A stretch of DNA of 64,000 bases from an uncultured Erysipelotrichaceae bacterium (lineage in GTDB: Bacteria; Bacillota_I; Bacilli_A; Erysipelotrichales; Erysipelotrichaceae), in NCBI GenBank assembly GCA_902775735.1, contig CACYNH010000003.1:55437-119436 (forward strand), given 5' to 3'. Below, in pieces: positions 23,302 to 30,984 of the stretch. The notes beneath the pieces were generated by a model that was given only the letters and a program-made list of their open reading frames with translations, ran no database searches and was not told the origin of the DNA. Both the position numbers and the translations under genes were made by a program. Positions within the stretch are counted from its first letter, which is position 1. Each line of letters begins with the position of its first letter.

Positions 23302-24324
23302 TTACTTCTTGTCAATTCTGAGCACGCACATCGCGTCATCTTTCGAGACACGCAGCTGCGGGTTGGCGGTGAGATTGTTCTGATCCACAAGCACCTGGCA
23401 GGCTTTTTTCAGTTCCGCCGTACTGCCGAAGCGCAGGCGGATATGGCCTGTACTCCCCTGTTTCTGAACGGATGCGCCGACTGTGTTGACATCAAACTTT
23501 TCAAAATATGTGCCGGTAACCCTGTGGTACTCCATGTTCAGAGTGGAAGCGGAAGGCAGTTTGATCGCCTGGCGGACATTGTTGTTGCCGGTTTCGAGTG
23601 TTGTGGGAATCGGATGATCCTTTTTGATCCATGTGTCATTGAGACAGAAATAGTCATGTTCAATGCCTTCTGTTCCGTTTTCAAGAATCAGATCATCCCA
23701 TGTGCAGTCGATGTAAGTCCAGTTTCCTTCAATATAGGCAAGATTCCATGCGTGGGAGATTTTCTGTCCGTTCTTGGTGGCGGGACCGGTGACGTAGATA
23801 CATTCAATTCCGGCGCTTCTGCACAAAAGCTGGAACGCTCTGGAATAGCCGGCGCAGACGGAATTGCCGCCGAGGAAGACAGAACTGACGTTCTGGTCGC
23901 CATAGCCGTCGGTGTCCCTGCCGGTGTTGAATCTTGTGTTCTGGATAATCAGGTCATGGAAATAGAGCGCCTTCTGCCAGTCATTCTGCATCGTGGCTGC
24001 CTTCTGGACAACCGGAACAACCGCTTTTTCCATGTTCGCAGTCAGCTGTTTTTCATTGCCGGAAAGCTGAAGGAACTGATGCTTGTTCACCTTGCCGGTC
24101 ATATTGAAATAGTATCTTGCCGGTGTGTCCGCCCACCACAGTTCAGGATGATCATCCAGAACCGCCCGGTTGGCGATCAGATAATCATTTGTGGAAACCG
24201 GATTCAGGGAAAACTCCTGCAGGAACTGACGCATGTTGGTTAACAGTTCGTCATAAGTCTTCTTCTGCGCGGTTGAGAGGGTGCTGTAATAAAAGCCGTG
24301 ATTGAGATCAAGCTGCTGTGCCAT
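23302..24324 (-). CDS. Transglutaminase-like cysteine protein
   Basis: 340 residues from the ATG at 24324, preceded by CGGAGGAAAT. A transglutaminase-like core carries Cys157 (GGNSVCAGYSRAFQ), His191 (SHAWNLAYIEG) and Asp206 (YIDCTWDD), the complete papain-like triad. The last ~80 residues form a separate domain. There is no signal peptide, unlike many surface-located relatives. Bacterial members are mostly proteases or amidases rather than crosslinking enzymes. Divergently oriented from the HAD gene. Confidence 0.82.
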   Translation of the reverse strand: MAQQLDLNHGFYYSTLSTAQKKTYDELLTNMRQFLQEFSLNPVSTNDYLIANRAVLDDHPELWWADTPARYYFNMTGKVNKHQFLQLSGNEKQLTANMEKAVVPVVQKAATMQNDWQKALYFHDLIIQNTRFNTGRDTDGYGDQNVSSVFLGGNSVCAGYSRAFQLLCRSAGIECIYVTGPATKNGQKISHAWNLAYIEGNWTYIDCTWDDLILENGTEGIEHDYFCLNDTWIKKDHPIPTTLETGNNNVRQAIKLPSASTLNMEYHRVTGTYFEKFDVNTVGASVQKQGSTGHIRLRFGSTAELKKACQVLVDQNNLTANPQLRVSKDDAMCVLRIDKK

Positions 24325-24446
24325 TATGATTTCCTCCGTGTGCTGTTCTTCAACTGAATTATAGTTCACAATCCCCGCCTCTTTGAATACCTTTGTGAAA
24401 AGAAAGAAAGTACGGTATTCTGAACAGGTGAAATGAGGAGTCAATC

Positions 24447-25082
24447 ATGAAAACTGACGCGGTAATCTTTGACATTGACGGCACCCTGACCAATTCCATC
24501 CGTCCGATCATCGCTTCCTGGAACCGGCACCTTGCCTCGCTGGAATATCCTTATATTGCGCTTGATGAAAAGCTCTGCGCCTCTTTGATGGGAAAAACCA
24601 TGGACGACTGGGCAAAGGCGGTTCTGCCCTCTCTTGACCTTTCGGTCTCAAGGCCCATTACAGAAGTCATGGAACAGAAGGAAAACGAGGAAATCCGTCA
24701 GAACGGTACGGATCTCTATCCTTATGTGAAAGAAACCTTCGAAAAGTTAAGCAGAGACTATGACCTCTTCATCCTTTCCAACTGCGGCAAAGGATATATT
24801 GAAGCGGTCATGGCCCACGCCGGAATTGAGGAATATGTCAAAGGGCATCTGTGTTTCGGGGACAACGGCATCGACAAACCTGAAAACCTGAAGAAAATGA
24901 TCAGAGACTATAACCTTGTCCATCCCGTCTATGTCGGCGATACCGCAAGAGACCGGGAGTGCTGCAAAGAGGCAGGCGTTCCGTTTATCTTCGTCTCATG
25001 GGGATTCGGCGATGTGCCGGACGCTCCTTACAAAGCGGATTCCATGAAGGATCTTGCGGACATTATTCCCACAGTCATATAA
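24447..25082 (+). CDS. HAD-superfamily phosphatase, phosphoglycolate-phosphatase-like
   Basis: 211 residues; GAGGAG upstream. FDIDGTLTNS (Asp9/Asp11), FILSNCGKGY and VGDTARDRECCKEAGV are motifs I, II and IV. The helical cap is inserted after motif I (class C1). Such enzymes dephosphorylate small phosphorylated metabolites. No neighbour on the same strand. Confidence 0.85.
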   Translation: MKTDAVIFDIDGTLTNSIRPIIASWNRHLASLEYPYIALDEKLCASLMGKTMDDWAKAVLPSLDLSVSRPITEVMEQKENEEIRQNGTDLYPYVKETFEKLSRDYDLFILSNCGKGYIEAVMAHAGIEEYVKGHLCFGDNGIDKPENLKKMIRDYNLVHPVYVGDTARDRECCKEAGVPFIFVSWGFGDVPDAPYKADSMKDLADIIPTVI

Positions 25083-25083
25083 C

Positions 25084-25110
25084 GTGAAAAGGCCCGAAGG
25101 CCTTTTTCAC
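25084..25110. terminator. Bidirectional terminator
   Basis: GTGAAAAGGCC/GGCCTTTTTCAC with a CGAA loop; T runs on both strands. It serves the HAD gene and the convergent ChbG-like gene, whose stop codon lies inside the stem. Confidence 0.88.
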
Positions 25111-25871
25111 TGAATATCGATATAAGAGAGAAGCTGAACGTCATGTTCATCCAGGTATTTCTTTACCTCCGGATCACACAGCATCGCAACTTCCTTTGTC
25201 CTGTTGAGGGTCAGTGAGGAATGATTCAGCAGATAATCATCCACATAGCCGGGATGGCAGACAAAGATATTGGTCATATCCTCTCTTGCCTGACTTACTG
25301 CCCTTTTCAAAGTTTCAAACGGTTCATAATCCGGCTTCATGCTTTCCATCAGGCAGGCCGCGACAGGTTTGTCACAGAACGAGCCGGTTTTTGCGGCGGG
25401 GGTCATGTAACAGAACGGCAGGCTATACTGATCCGCGACAATCTTCAGGGCTTTCCAGAGGTTTTCGCTTTCGATCGCATGGGCTTCAAAGTAAGCCGGT
25501 TCCCTGCCGGTGATTTCCTTAAACCGGAAATACTGGGCAGTGACTTCCCTGACCGCGTCATCAAGATCAGCCGGATCTTTTCCTTCCAGATGTGCCTGAC
25601 GGTATTCCCTGCTTGATTTAAACTCACCGTTTTCATTGACCAGGGAGGGAATATCCTTCGGATCGCTGCACGGTTTTCCAAGACAGATATTGGTATGCTG
25701 GCCGATGCAGACATCGAGATCTTTCAGTAGACGGAAGCCATGTTCCGCGTAAGGCATATTGGGCATTAAGCCGGCGCTTGAGATCAGTCCTTCACGGACT
25801 GATTTTTCAATACCGTAATTCACCGCTTCGCAATAGCCGATATCATCGGCTCTGATCACCATCTGAATCAT
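25107..25871 (-). CDS. ChbG/YdjC family carbohydrate deacetylase
   Basis: 254 residues. RADDIGYCEAVNYGI (metal Asp), CIGQHTNICLG, YFEAHAIES and CHPGYVDDYLL are the family's metal and catalytic motifs. ChbG removes an acetyl group from diacetylchitobiose-6-phosphate, which makes PTS-imported chitobiose usable. Here it sits last in an operon with an EIIC and an MBL hydrolase, overlapping the latter as ATGA, so it should act on an imported PTS disaccharide phosphate. Confidence 0.88.
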   Translation of the reverse strand: MIQMVIRADDIGYCEAVNYGIEKSVREGLISSAGLMPNMPYAEHGFRLLKDLDVCIGQHTNICLGKPCSDPKDIPSLVNENGEFKSSREYRQAHLEGKDPADLDDAVREVTAQYFRFKEITGREPAYFEAHAIESENLWKALKIVADQYSLPFCYMTPAAKTGSFCDKPVAACLMESMKPDYEPFETLKRAVSQAREDMTNIFVCHPGYVDDYLLNHSSLTLNRTKEVAMLCDPEVKKYLDEHDVQLLSYIDIQ

Positions 25872-26689
25872 GCGTCCACCTCATCGTAAATCCGCTTCGG
25901 ATTGTAGATCATATTCCCCGCTTTGCCGGGGTGTTCCTTTTCTCTTGCCCAGCAGCCTTCAAAGCCCATCATGACTGCCGGCAGGGCGGCGTCTCTATGT
26001 TCCATGATTTCCCCGCACAGATCATGCATGTCCTCAAGGATCCTGTGCTCGCTGGCGCCGTTTCCATGGAATCTGATCAGAAGATCATAGTCATCCTGGA
26101 CGGCAATCAGTTTTTCAATCGATCTGCGGTAGGTTTCCACAGTTGAACTTTCTTTGAAATGCATGAGTGTGTTTTCGCCAAGCGCGTCGCCGATGATCAT
26201 GACCCTGTCCTCTTTAATCAGAGGAACCAGGCATCCCTGCGTGTGACCCGGCACTTCAATGAAGGAAACTGTGCATCCGCCAAGATCAAAGACTTTATCC
26301 GGATCCAGCAGCGTATACGGCTCTGTTCTCTGCGGCACAAAGTCATCTTCACTGATTCCTTCCGGAACCGGGAACGGGCCGGTGAACACATCGCTGATCC
26401 TGTGCTCTCTTGCGGCGTGCCATTTCTCCAGTTCAAAATCCTTCTCATTAAGATAAACTTTTTCAAACTGGACAGCGCCGCCGGCATGATCGCAATGGCC
26501 ATGGGTCAGAACAACTTCATACGGGACTGCAACTGTCTTTTCTATAAATGATTTCAGATCTCCGATGCCCATACCCGTATCGATTAACAGGGCTTTTTCA
26601 GTTCCCTGCGCCAGGAACATGCTCACGCCGAACGGCGTTCTGATTCTCATCAGGTGATCTGTGACTTTTTCTGTTTTGAATAATTCCAT
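25868..26689 (-). CDS. Metallo-beta-lactamase-fold hydrolase
   Basis: 273 residues from the ATG at 26689, which has GGAGGATATTCTA upstream. THGHCDHAGG, VPGHTQGCLV and IGDALGENT supply the Zn ligands of the glyoxalase-II-like class. It is the middle gene of the EIIC operon. A frameshifted paralogue lies at 62903-63722. The substrate is unknown; a lactonase or phosphoester hydrolase acting on the imported sugar is plausible. Confidence 0.85.
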   Translation of the reverse strand: MELFKTEKVTDHLMRIRTPFGVSMFLAQGTEKALLIDTGMGIGDLKSFIEKTVAVPYEVVLTHGHCDHAGGAVQFEKVYLNEKDFELEKWHAAREHRISDVFTGPFPVPEGISEDDFVPQRTEPYTLLDPDKVFDLGGCTVSFIEVPGHTQGCLVPLIKEDRVMIIGDALGENTLMHFKESSTVETYRRSIEKLIAVQDDYDLLIRFHGNGASEHRILEDMHDLCGEIMEHRDAALPAVMMGFEGCWAREKEHPGKAGNMIYNPKRIYDEVDA

Positions 26690-26712
26690 TAGAATATCCT
26701 CCGGTTTATCGG

Positions 26713-26749
26713 AAAGTGCTGCCTGAAAGGGGGGGTGAGGCAGCACTTT
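26713..26749 (-). other. Perfect 12-bp intercistronic hairpin
   Basis: AAAGTGCTGCCT pairs fully with AGGCAGCACTTT around a 13-nt loop containing seven C (minus strand). No T run follows, so it is more likely an mRNA processing or stabilising element between EIIC and the MBL gene. Confidence 0.65.
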
Positions 26750-26772
26750 GTTGTTAACGTTCTTTTTTATAA

Positions 26773-28029
26773 TTAAGCGTTTGCGGCTTCTCTTTCCTGT
26801 TCTTCAGCAAGAAGCTTCTTGTCATACATCTTATAGAACGGCAGGTAGAGAACCATTGCCAGAGGGATTGCGATCAGCTGCCAGAGAGCGACCATCCAGT
26901 TGCCCTGCACAAGACCGTAGAGGACAACAGGAACCTGCATGGAAACCTGCGCGCCGGAGAGCGGTGTGACGATGCCGGAGACGAAACCGAGATAGAAGAA
27001 GAGGTTTGTGACTAACGGAACAATCACGACTGACGGCAGGAACATGTAGGGATTCAGAACGTTCGGGACACCGAAGACGACCGGTTCACCGATATTGAAG
27101 ACGGCAGCGGGCATGGCAACCTTGCCGATTTCCTTAAGCTGTCTGGACTTGCAGAAGAGCAGCATAACCAGGCAGACAGCGACTGTGGACTGACCGACGA
27201 CTGTCATTAAGGACATACCGATCGGATTTGTTGTTTCGCCTGCCAGTCTGGCGGCGTCGATGGAGAGATAGATCGGCATGAAGATACCGGCACAGACATT
27301 GAAGCCATGGATTCCGAACCACCACAGGAACTGGATGAAGACCTGCATGAACAGATAGCCGGGTAAGGATCCGCCGATGTTGGTCAGAGGGATCTGTAAG
27401 TATGTATAGATCAGCTGGTGGATACTGCCGAAAGATGTCTTTGCGAAGATGATCGCGACGAACATGAAGACAAGCGCCAGTAAGAATCCCGGGATCAGGG
27501 AAGCGAAGGATTTTCCGACAAAGGGAGGAACGCCGTCCGGCATCTTAATGACCCAGCCCTTCTTCTGGAAGAGAACGAATACCTTGGCGGTGATGACGGC
27601 AACGATCATCGCGACGAAGAGGCCTTTGCAGCCAAGCCAGCCGAAGCCATAGGAGAGCTCCCCTGCCTCATCGATAATATAAGGCGTGACGATCAGGAAG
27701 TTGATCAGGGAGAGAATACCGGAAGATAATCCGTCTTCATTATCGTTGGCCGCGTATGCGTAGCCGATGGAGAATGCCGCATAGATCGCGAACAGGCTCA
27801 TTGTGACGTTATAAGGAATCAGGACGAATCTGTCGAGACCATTGGAAGCCAGCCAGTTTGTCCAGGCGCTGATCGGGAAGTTGGCGATCAGATAAAACAG
27901 GGAACTGATGATTGTGACCGGCAGGATTGACATGAAGCCTTTTGAGATTGCCTGCAGTGATTTGTTATTGTTCACCCATGCGGAGAACGGCAGAAGAATC
28001 TTTTCGACCAGAGAATTGATCTTATCCAT
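26773..28029 (-). CDS. PTS EIIC, cellobiose/chitobiose type
   Basis: 418 residues, about ten membrane helices. The N-terminus (LLPFSAWVNNNKSLQAISKG) and LWWFGIHGFNV are typical of the Lac/Cel EIIC family, and INFLIVTPYIIDEAG and NIGEPVVFGVPN complete the sugar-binding core. It translocates and phosphorylates a beta-linked disaccharide with EIIA/EIIB from elsewhere. There is hardly any Shine-Dalgarno sequence before the ATG. The RpiR gene lies upstream in the same direction, and the palindrome 28066-28077 sits between them. Confidence 0.9.
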   Translation of the reverse strand: MDKINSLVEKILLPFSAWVNNNKSLQAISKGFMSILPVTIISSLFYLIANFPISAWTNWLASNGLDRFVLIPYNVTMSLFAIYAAFSIGYAYAANDNEDGLSSGILSLINFLIVTPYIIDEAGELSYGFGWLGCKGLFVAMIVAVITAKVFVLFQKKGWVIKMPDGVPPFVGKSFASLIPGFLLALVFMFVAIIFAKTSFGSIHQLIYTYLQIPLTNIGGSLPGYLFMQVFIQFLWWFGIHGFNVCAGIFMPIYLSIDAARLAGETTNPIGMSLMTVVGQSTVAVCLVMLLFCKSRQLKEIGKVAMPAAVFNIGEPVVFGVPNVLNPYMFLPSVVIVPLVTNLFFYLGFVSGIVTPLSGAQVSMQVPVVLYGLVQGNWMVALWQLIAIPLAMVLYLPFYKMYDKKLLAEEQEREAANA

Positions 28030-28065
28030 AATTTTTGTAAATATTCCGTTTTTGTATTTTACTTT

Positions 28066-28077
28066 GGAATATTTTCC
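28066..28077. promoter_or_regulatory. Palindrome GGAATATTTTCC, candidate RpiR operator (copy 1)
   Basis: Located 37 bp upstream of the EIIC start, next to a TATTAT-like -10. One of three nearly identical copies around the regulator gene; a half site (AATATTCC, 28040-28047) lies closer to the start. Confidence 0.6.
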
Positions 28078-28142
28078 TCCTCGGCTATAATATAGCCCTC
28101 CAAAGAGGGCGTGTCAATATGATTTTGCAATTTTTTCCGATT

Positions 28143-28919
28143 TTATTTTTTCTTTTTGGAATATTTTCCTTTTTGTTTTTCCTGTGAAATGTAATCCACA
28201 AGAATCGCGTTGAACACCGAATATACCGGAACATCCTTAAGCAGCGACCCTCTCTGGACCGAAAGCGAAGGAAGCACAACCATTTCATCCGCGATACTGC
28301 TGATATTGTTTGAAGTAATCATTACCACCCGGCAGCCGGTGCTGTCTTTGAGTTCAGAGACCGCCTTCATGATCCTTGATTTGCCGGACACACTGTAGAC
28401 AAGCACCAGATCATTTTCACCAGCGCACATATCCACGGATTTCACCGCTTCACTCGAGTCAAGGACAGTCGCCCGGATCCCGAACATCAATAAGGAATAA
28501 TACATCTGGATGGCGCTGACATGGGAATTGATCATGCCGGCCAGATAAACAGTGCGTGCTTTGATGATTTCACCCGCCAGTCCCTGCATTTTGGCCTCAT
28601 CCGCCGTATGGTGGATCAGCCGGATTGTATCAGCGTAGACATTTTCAGCGTGGGTGACACTGTCCTCTTCGCTTCTGTCCCTGTCATCGGAACTGTTGGC
28701 ATAATTGATCACAGCATATTTGAACTCGGAATACCCGCTGTATCCCATTTTCTGGGCAAAGCGCATGATCGTTGTTTTGGTCACACCGATCCGGTCAGAC
28801 AGTTCCTGAATCGAACAGTTCTGCACCAGCTTCAGATCGGCGCAGATCATATCGCACGCCTTCGCCTCATTCTTTGTCAGGGAACTGCGCTTAAGCTGTA
28901 TATTGTCCATGAAATTCAT
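28143..28919 (-). CDS. RpiR family transcriptional regulator (HTH + SIS)
   Basis: 258 residues; CAAAGGAGAC precedes the ATG. The N-terminal HTH (SIQELSDRIGVTKTTIMRFAQKMGY) is followed by a SIS domain (TVYLAGMINSHVSAIQMYY.. VLVYSVSGKSRIMKAV) that binds a sugar phosphate. Domain order and length are normal. It should control the EIIC-MBL-ChbG operon and itself through the GGAATATWTTCC palindromes. The last codons (GKYSKKKK) contain one copy of the same palindrome. Confidence 0.9.
   Translation of the reverse strand: MNFMDNIQLKRSSLTKNEAKACDMICADLKLVQNCSIQELSDRIGVTKTTIMRFAQKMGYSGYSEFKYAVINYANSSDDRDRSEEDSVTHAENVYADTIRLIHHTADEAKMQGLAGEIIKARTVYLAGMINSHVSAIQMYYSLLMFGIRATVLDSSEAVKSVDMCAGENDLVLVYSVSGKSRIMKAVSELKDSTGCRVVMITSNNISSIADEMVVLPSLSVQRGSLLKDVPVYSVFNAILVDYISQEKQKGKYSKKKK
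28158..28169. promoter_or_regulatory. Palindrome GGAATATTTTCC, copy 2, inside the end of the regulator gene
   Basis: Identical to copy 1 and located within the last codons of the RpiR-family gene, 91 bp from copy 1. The spacing could allow a repression loop. Confidence 0.5.
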
Positions 28920-28933
28920 AGCAAGTCTCCTTT

Positions 28934-28945
28934 GGAATATATTCC
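28934..28945. promoter_or_regulatory. Palindrome GGAATATATTCC, copy 3
   Basis: Perfect 12-bp palindrome 14 bp upstream of the RpiR-family start codon, fit for autoregulation; it also lies in the divergent region before the gene at 29037. Confidence 0.6.
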
Positions 28946-29036
28946 GATTTCATTATATTAAAATGGAATCCCCGCCTCAATTATTTCGTGTTTTTTCCCT
29001 GCCTTAGACATATACTGTTGGAAAAGGGAAACAAAA

Positions 29037-29678
29037 ATGAAAGAAACAATCCTGAAGAAACTCACAAAAGAATATGTCATTGATTCCCGTGATATGGGAA
29101 AACTCAGAACAATCCGGAAAGGTCTTTTTCACTTTGAATGTGAAGCCTACACAATCCGGAATACAGGCAATCTGTTCTTCATTGGCATGAGCGCCATGTT
29201 CGGACTCATGAAAATGGAAACAGCCGTGATTACGCCGCTGGAAAAAGACCTCTCCTTCTGCAATCTTGACACTGTCAAAGCAGCAGGAAAAGAGACTTAT
29301 ATGTTTGAGATGTACAGAAGCGCCCTGCACGAAGACGATCTGTCCGCTTTTGCGGGGATGAAGAAAAAATACAGCAGTTTGCCTGATTACGAATTCAAAC
29401 CGCGCTGGTATGATTCACTTCGTCTGGATTCTTCCATTGCCAAGAGCGGGAAAAAGATTTCCGCTTCCGCTGAAATCATGATGAATGACTGCCTGGATAC
29501 TTACCTTGCCCTTTTGAGAGATGCACCCGTCTGCGACAGGGAAGAAAAGAAAAGAGCAGTCGGTGCATATGTTGACCGGCTGATTCATGAAGGCGGCGTA
29601 GCCGTTGACTCGATGAATAAAATCATCGGTCCTGAACTGACCGCGAAACTGATCAGGGAATTCATGTACGGCCTGTGA
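29037..29678 (+). CDS. Unrecognised conserved-looking protein
   Basis: 213 residues; GGGAAACAAAA upstream of the ATG. I do not recognise a family. Visible features: mixed alpha/beta N-terminal half with NTGNLFFIGMSAMFGLMKMETAV, a charged middle, two or three Cys, and a helical C-terminus (AYVDRLIHEGGVAVDSMNKIIG). No signal peptide or membrane helix. The codon use matches neighbours and the terminator fits, so it is a real gene. It is divergent from the RpiR gene and could be read from the same region. Confidence 0.7.
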   Translation: MKETILKKLTKEYVIDSRDMGKLRTIRKGLFHFECEAYTIRNTGNLFFIGMSAMFGLMKMETAVITPLEKDLSFCNLDTVKAAGKETYMFEMYRSALHEDDLSAFAGMKKKYSSLPDYEFKPRWYDSLRLDSSIAKSGKKISASAEIMMNDCLDTYLALLRDAPVCDREEKKRAVGAYVDRLIHEGGVAVDSMNKIIGPELTAKLIREFMYGL

Positions 29679-29710
29679 TCCCCTCAGCAAAAAACACACT
29701 GCAGCATTTA

Positions 29711-29735
29711 AAAAGAAGTCCGGAGACTTCTTTTT
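29711..29735. terminator. Bidirectional terminator
   Basis: AAAGAAGTC/GACTTCTTT with a CGGA loop and T runs on both strands, ending the gene at 29037 and the small minus-strand gene. Confidence 0.85.
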
Positions 29736-29745
29736 CGTTGAGGGT

Positions 29746-29904
29746 TCACTCAGTTCTTCTGTTTTCTTCCGGTACCCAGCAATGCCATTTGGGAGCCTTG
29801 GGCAGCGGTTCCTTTTTGATGATTGCCTTAATGACATTGCGGTGCACGAATGTGCAGCATGTCACCAAAGCGCCGATTAAAACAAGAATGATATTCTTCT
29901 TCAT
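29746..29904 (-). CDS. 52-residue membrane peptide
   Basis: ATG at 29904 follows AAGGAGGAAAACAG, a near-perfect ribosome binding site. The peptide starts MKKNIILVLIGALVTCCTFV (signal-anchor or short membrane helix with two adjacent Cys) and ends with a basic, Pro/Trp-containing tail (KAPKWHCWVPEENRR). A terminator follows 11 bases after the stop. I know no family. Ribosome binding site, hydrophobic start and terminator together make it a likely real gene. Confidence 0.6.
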   Translation of the reverse strand: MKKNIILVLIGALVTCCTFVHRNVIKAIIKKEPLPKAPKWHCWVPEENRRTE

Positions 29905-30213
29905 CTGTTTTCCTCCTTATGCAGATGTCGCTCTGAGATGCCATATCTCTTCATCTGTATTTTAATATGCATATTTCCTGTTTCAGCTTAAGATGCCTCC
30001 GGAAGTCTCTTCAGGCGCGACAATCGTGCTGTTTTGTCTTATTTCCGAATTCTTCCGCAAGACCATTTTCAAGATAAATGACAGCTTTTAACCGATTGTC
30101 TTTTATGCTTTCTGTTGGCGGCAATTTCCTTATGAAACGTTGAATCATCATTTTCAAACCGATACAATTTAAGCGGTTACATACAGTAAAAGCGCAGGAA
30201 GGAGACGCACCAT
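29905..30213. other. Intergenic region of 309 bases
   Basis: Contains the promoter of the ABC exporter (30140-30168) and the upstream sequence of the 52-residue ORF, with a weak hairpin (GAGATgccATCTC-like, 29924-29946). I see no further gene. Confidence 0.6.
30140..30168 (+). promoter_or_regulatory. Promoter of the ABC exporter operon
   Basis: TTGAAT (30140-30145) and TACAAT (30163-30168) with a 17-bp spacer, 45 bases before the start codon. Confidence 0.65.
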
Positions 30214-30984
30214 ATGGAAGAAATCGTACTTGAAGCCCGCCACATGAAAAAAATCTACAACTACCGTACTGAAAATGCCTTTGAAGCCCTGCATGACATC
30301 AACATCCAGGTCAGAAAAGGTGAGTTCATCGGTATTATGGGGCCCTCAGGCGCCGGCAAGTCCACCTTTATCAATAACATTTCCACAATCGACCAGTACA
30401 CGGAAGGAAGCGTTCTGATCAAAGGCAAGGAAATCCGCACGATGAGCTCCAATGAAATCGGAAGATTCCGCTTCCAGAACCTCGGTTTCATCTTCCAGGA
30501 TTTCAACCTTCTCAACACCCATACATTATTTGAAAACATTGCCCTGCCGCTTTCCCTTGCCAACGTGAACAAGAAAGAAATCGAGCAGAGAGTCAACGAG
30601 ATCGCTCTGAGAATGAAAATCTCCTCGCTTCTGCACAAGAAGCCGAATGAATGCTCAGGCGGCCAGAGACAGAGAGCCGCGATCTGCCGCGCCCTCATCA
30701 ACAATCCGGAAATCATCGTCGCCGACGAGCCGACCGGCAATCTGGACAGCGCCAACTCCACCGAGCTCATGAACATTCTCCAGCAGCTCAACAAGGAAAA
30801 CGGCGTCACCATCGTCATGGTTACCCACGACCCGCTGATCACTTCCTATACATCCCGCCTCGTCTTCATCAAGGACGGTTCCATTGAAAGAGAGCTTGAG
30901 CGCGGCGATATGACCCAGGAAGAATTCTTCCAGAAGATCGTTGAGCTGAATTCCGAAGAATCCAGAGAGGTGCTTCAGAAATGA
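30214..30984 (+). CDS. ABC transporter ATPase (MacB/BceA type)
   Basis: 256 residues; GGAAGGAGACGCACC upstream. Walker A is MGPSGAGKSTFIN, signature ECSGGQRQRAAICRALI, Walker B EIIVADEPTGNLDS, and the H-loop MVTHD. FQDFNLLNTHTLFENIALPL is typical of the LolD/BceA group. It powers the FtsX-type permease encoded by the next gene, overlapping ATGA. Such pairs sense or export antimicrobial peptides. Confidence 0.92.
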   Translation: MEEIVLEARHMKKIYNYRTENAFEALHDINIQVRKGEFIGIMGPSGAGKSTFINNISTIDQYTEGSVLIKGKEIRTMSSNEIGRFRFQNLGFIFQDFNLLNTHTLFENIALPLSLANVNKKEIEQRVNEIALRMKISSLLHKKPNECSGGQRQRAAICRALINNPEIIVADEPTGNLDSANSTELMNILQQLNKENGVTIVMVTHDPLITSYTSRLVFIKDGSIERELERGDMTQEEFFQKIVELNSEESREVLQK

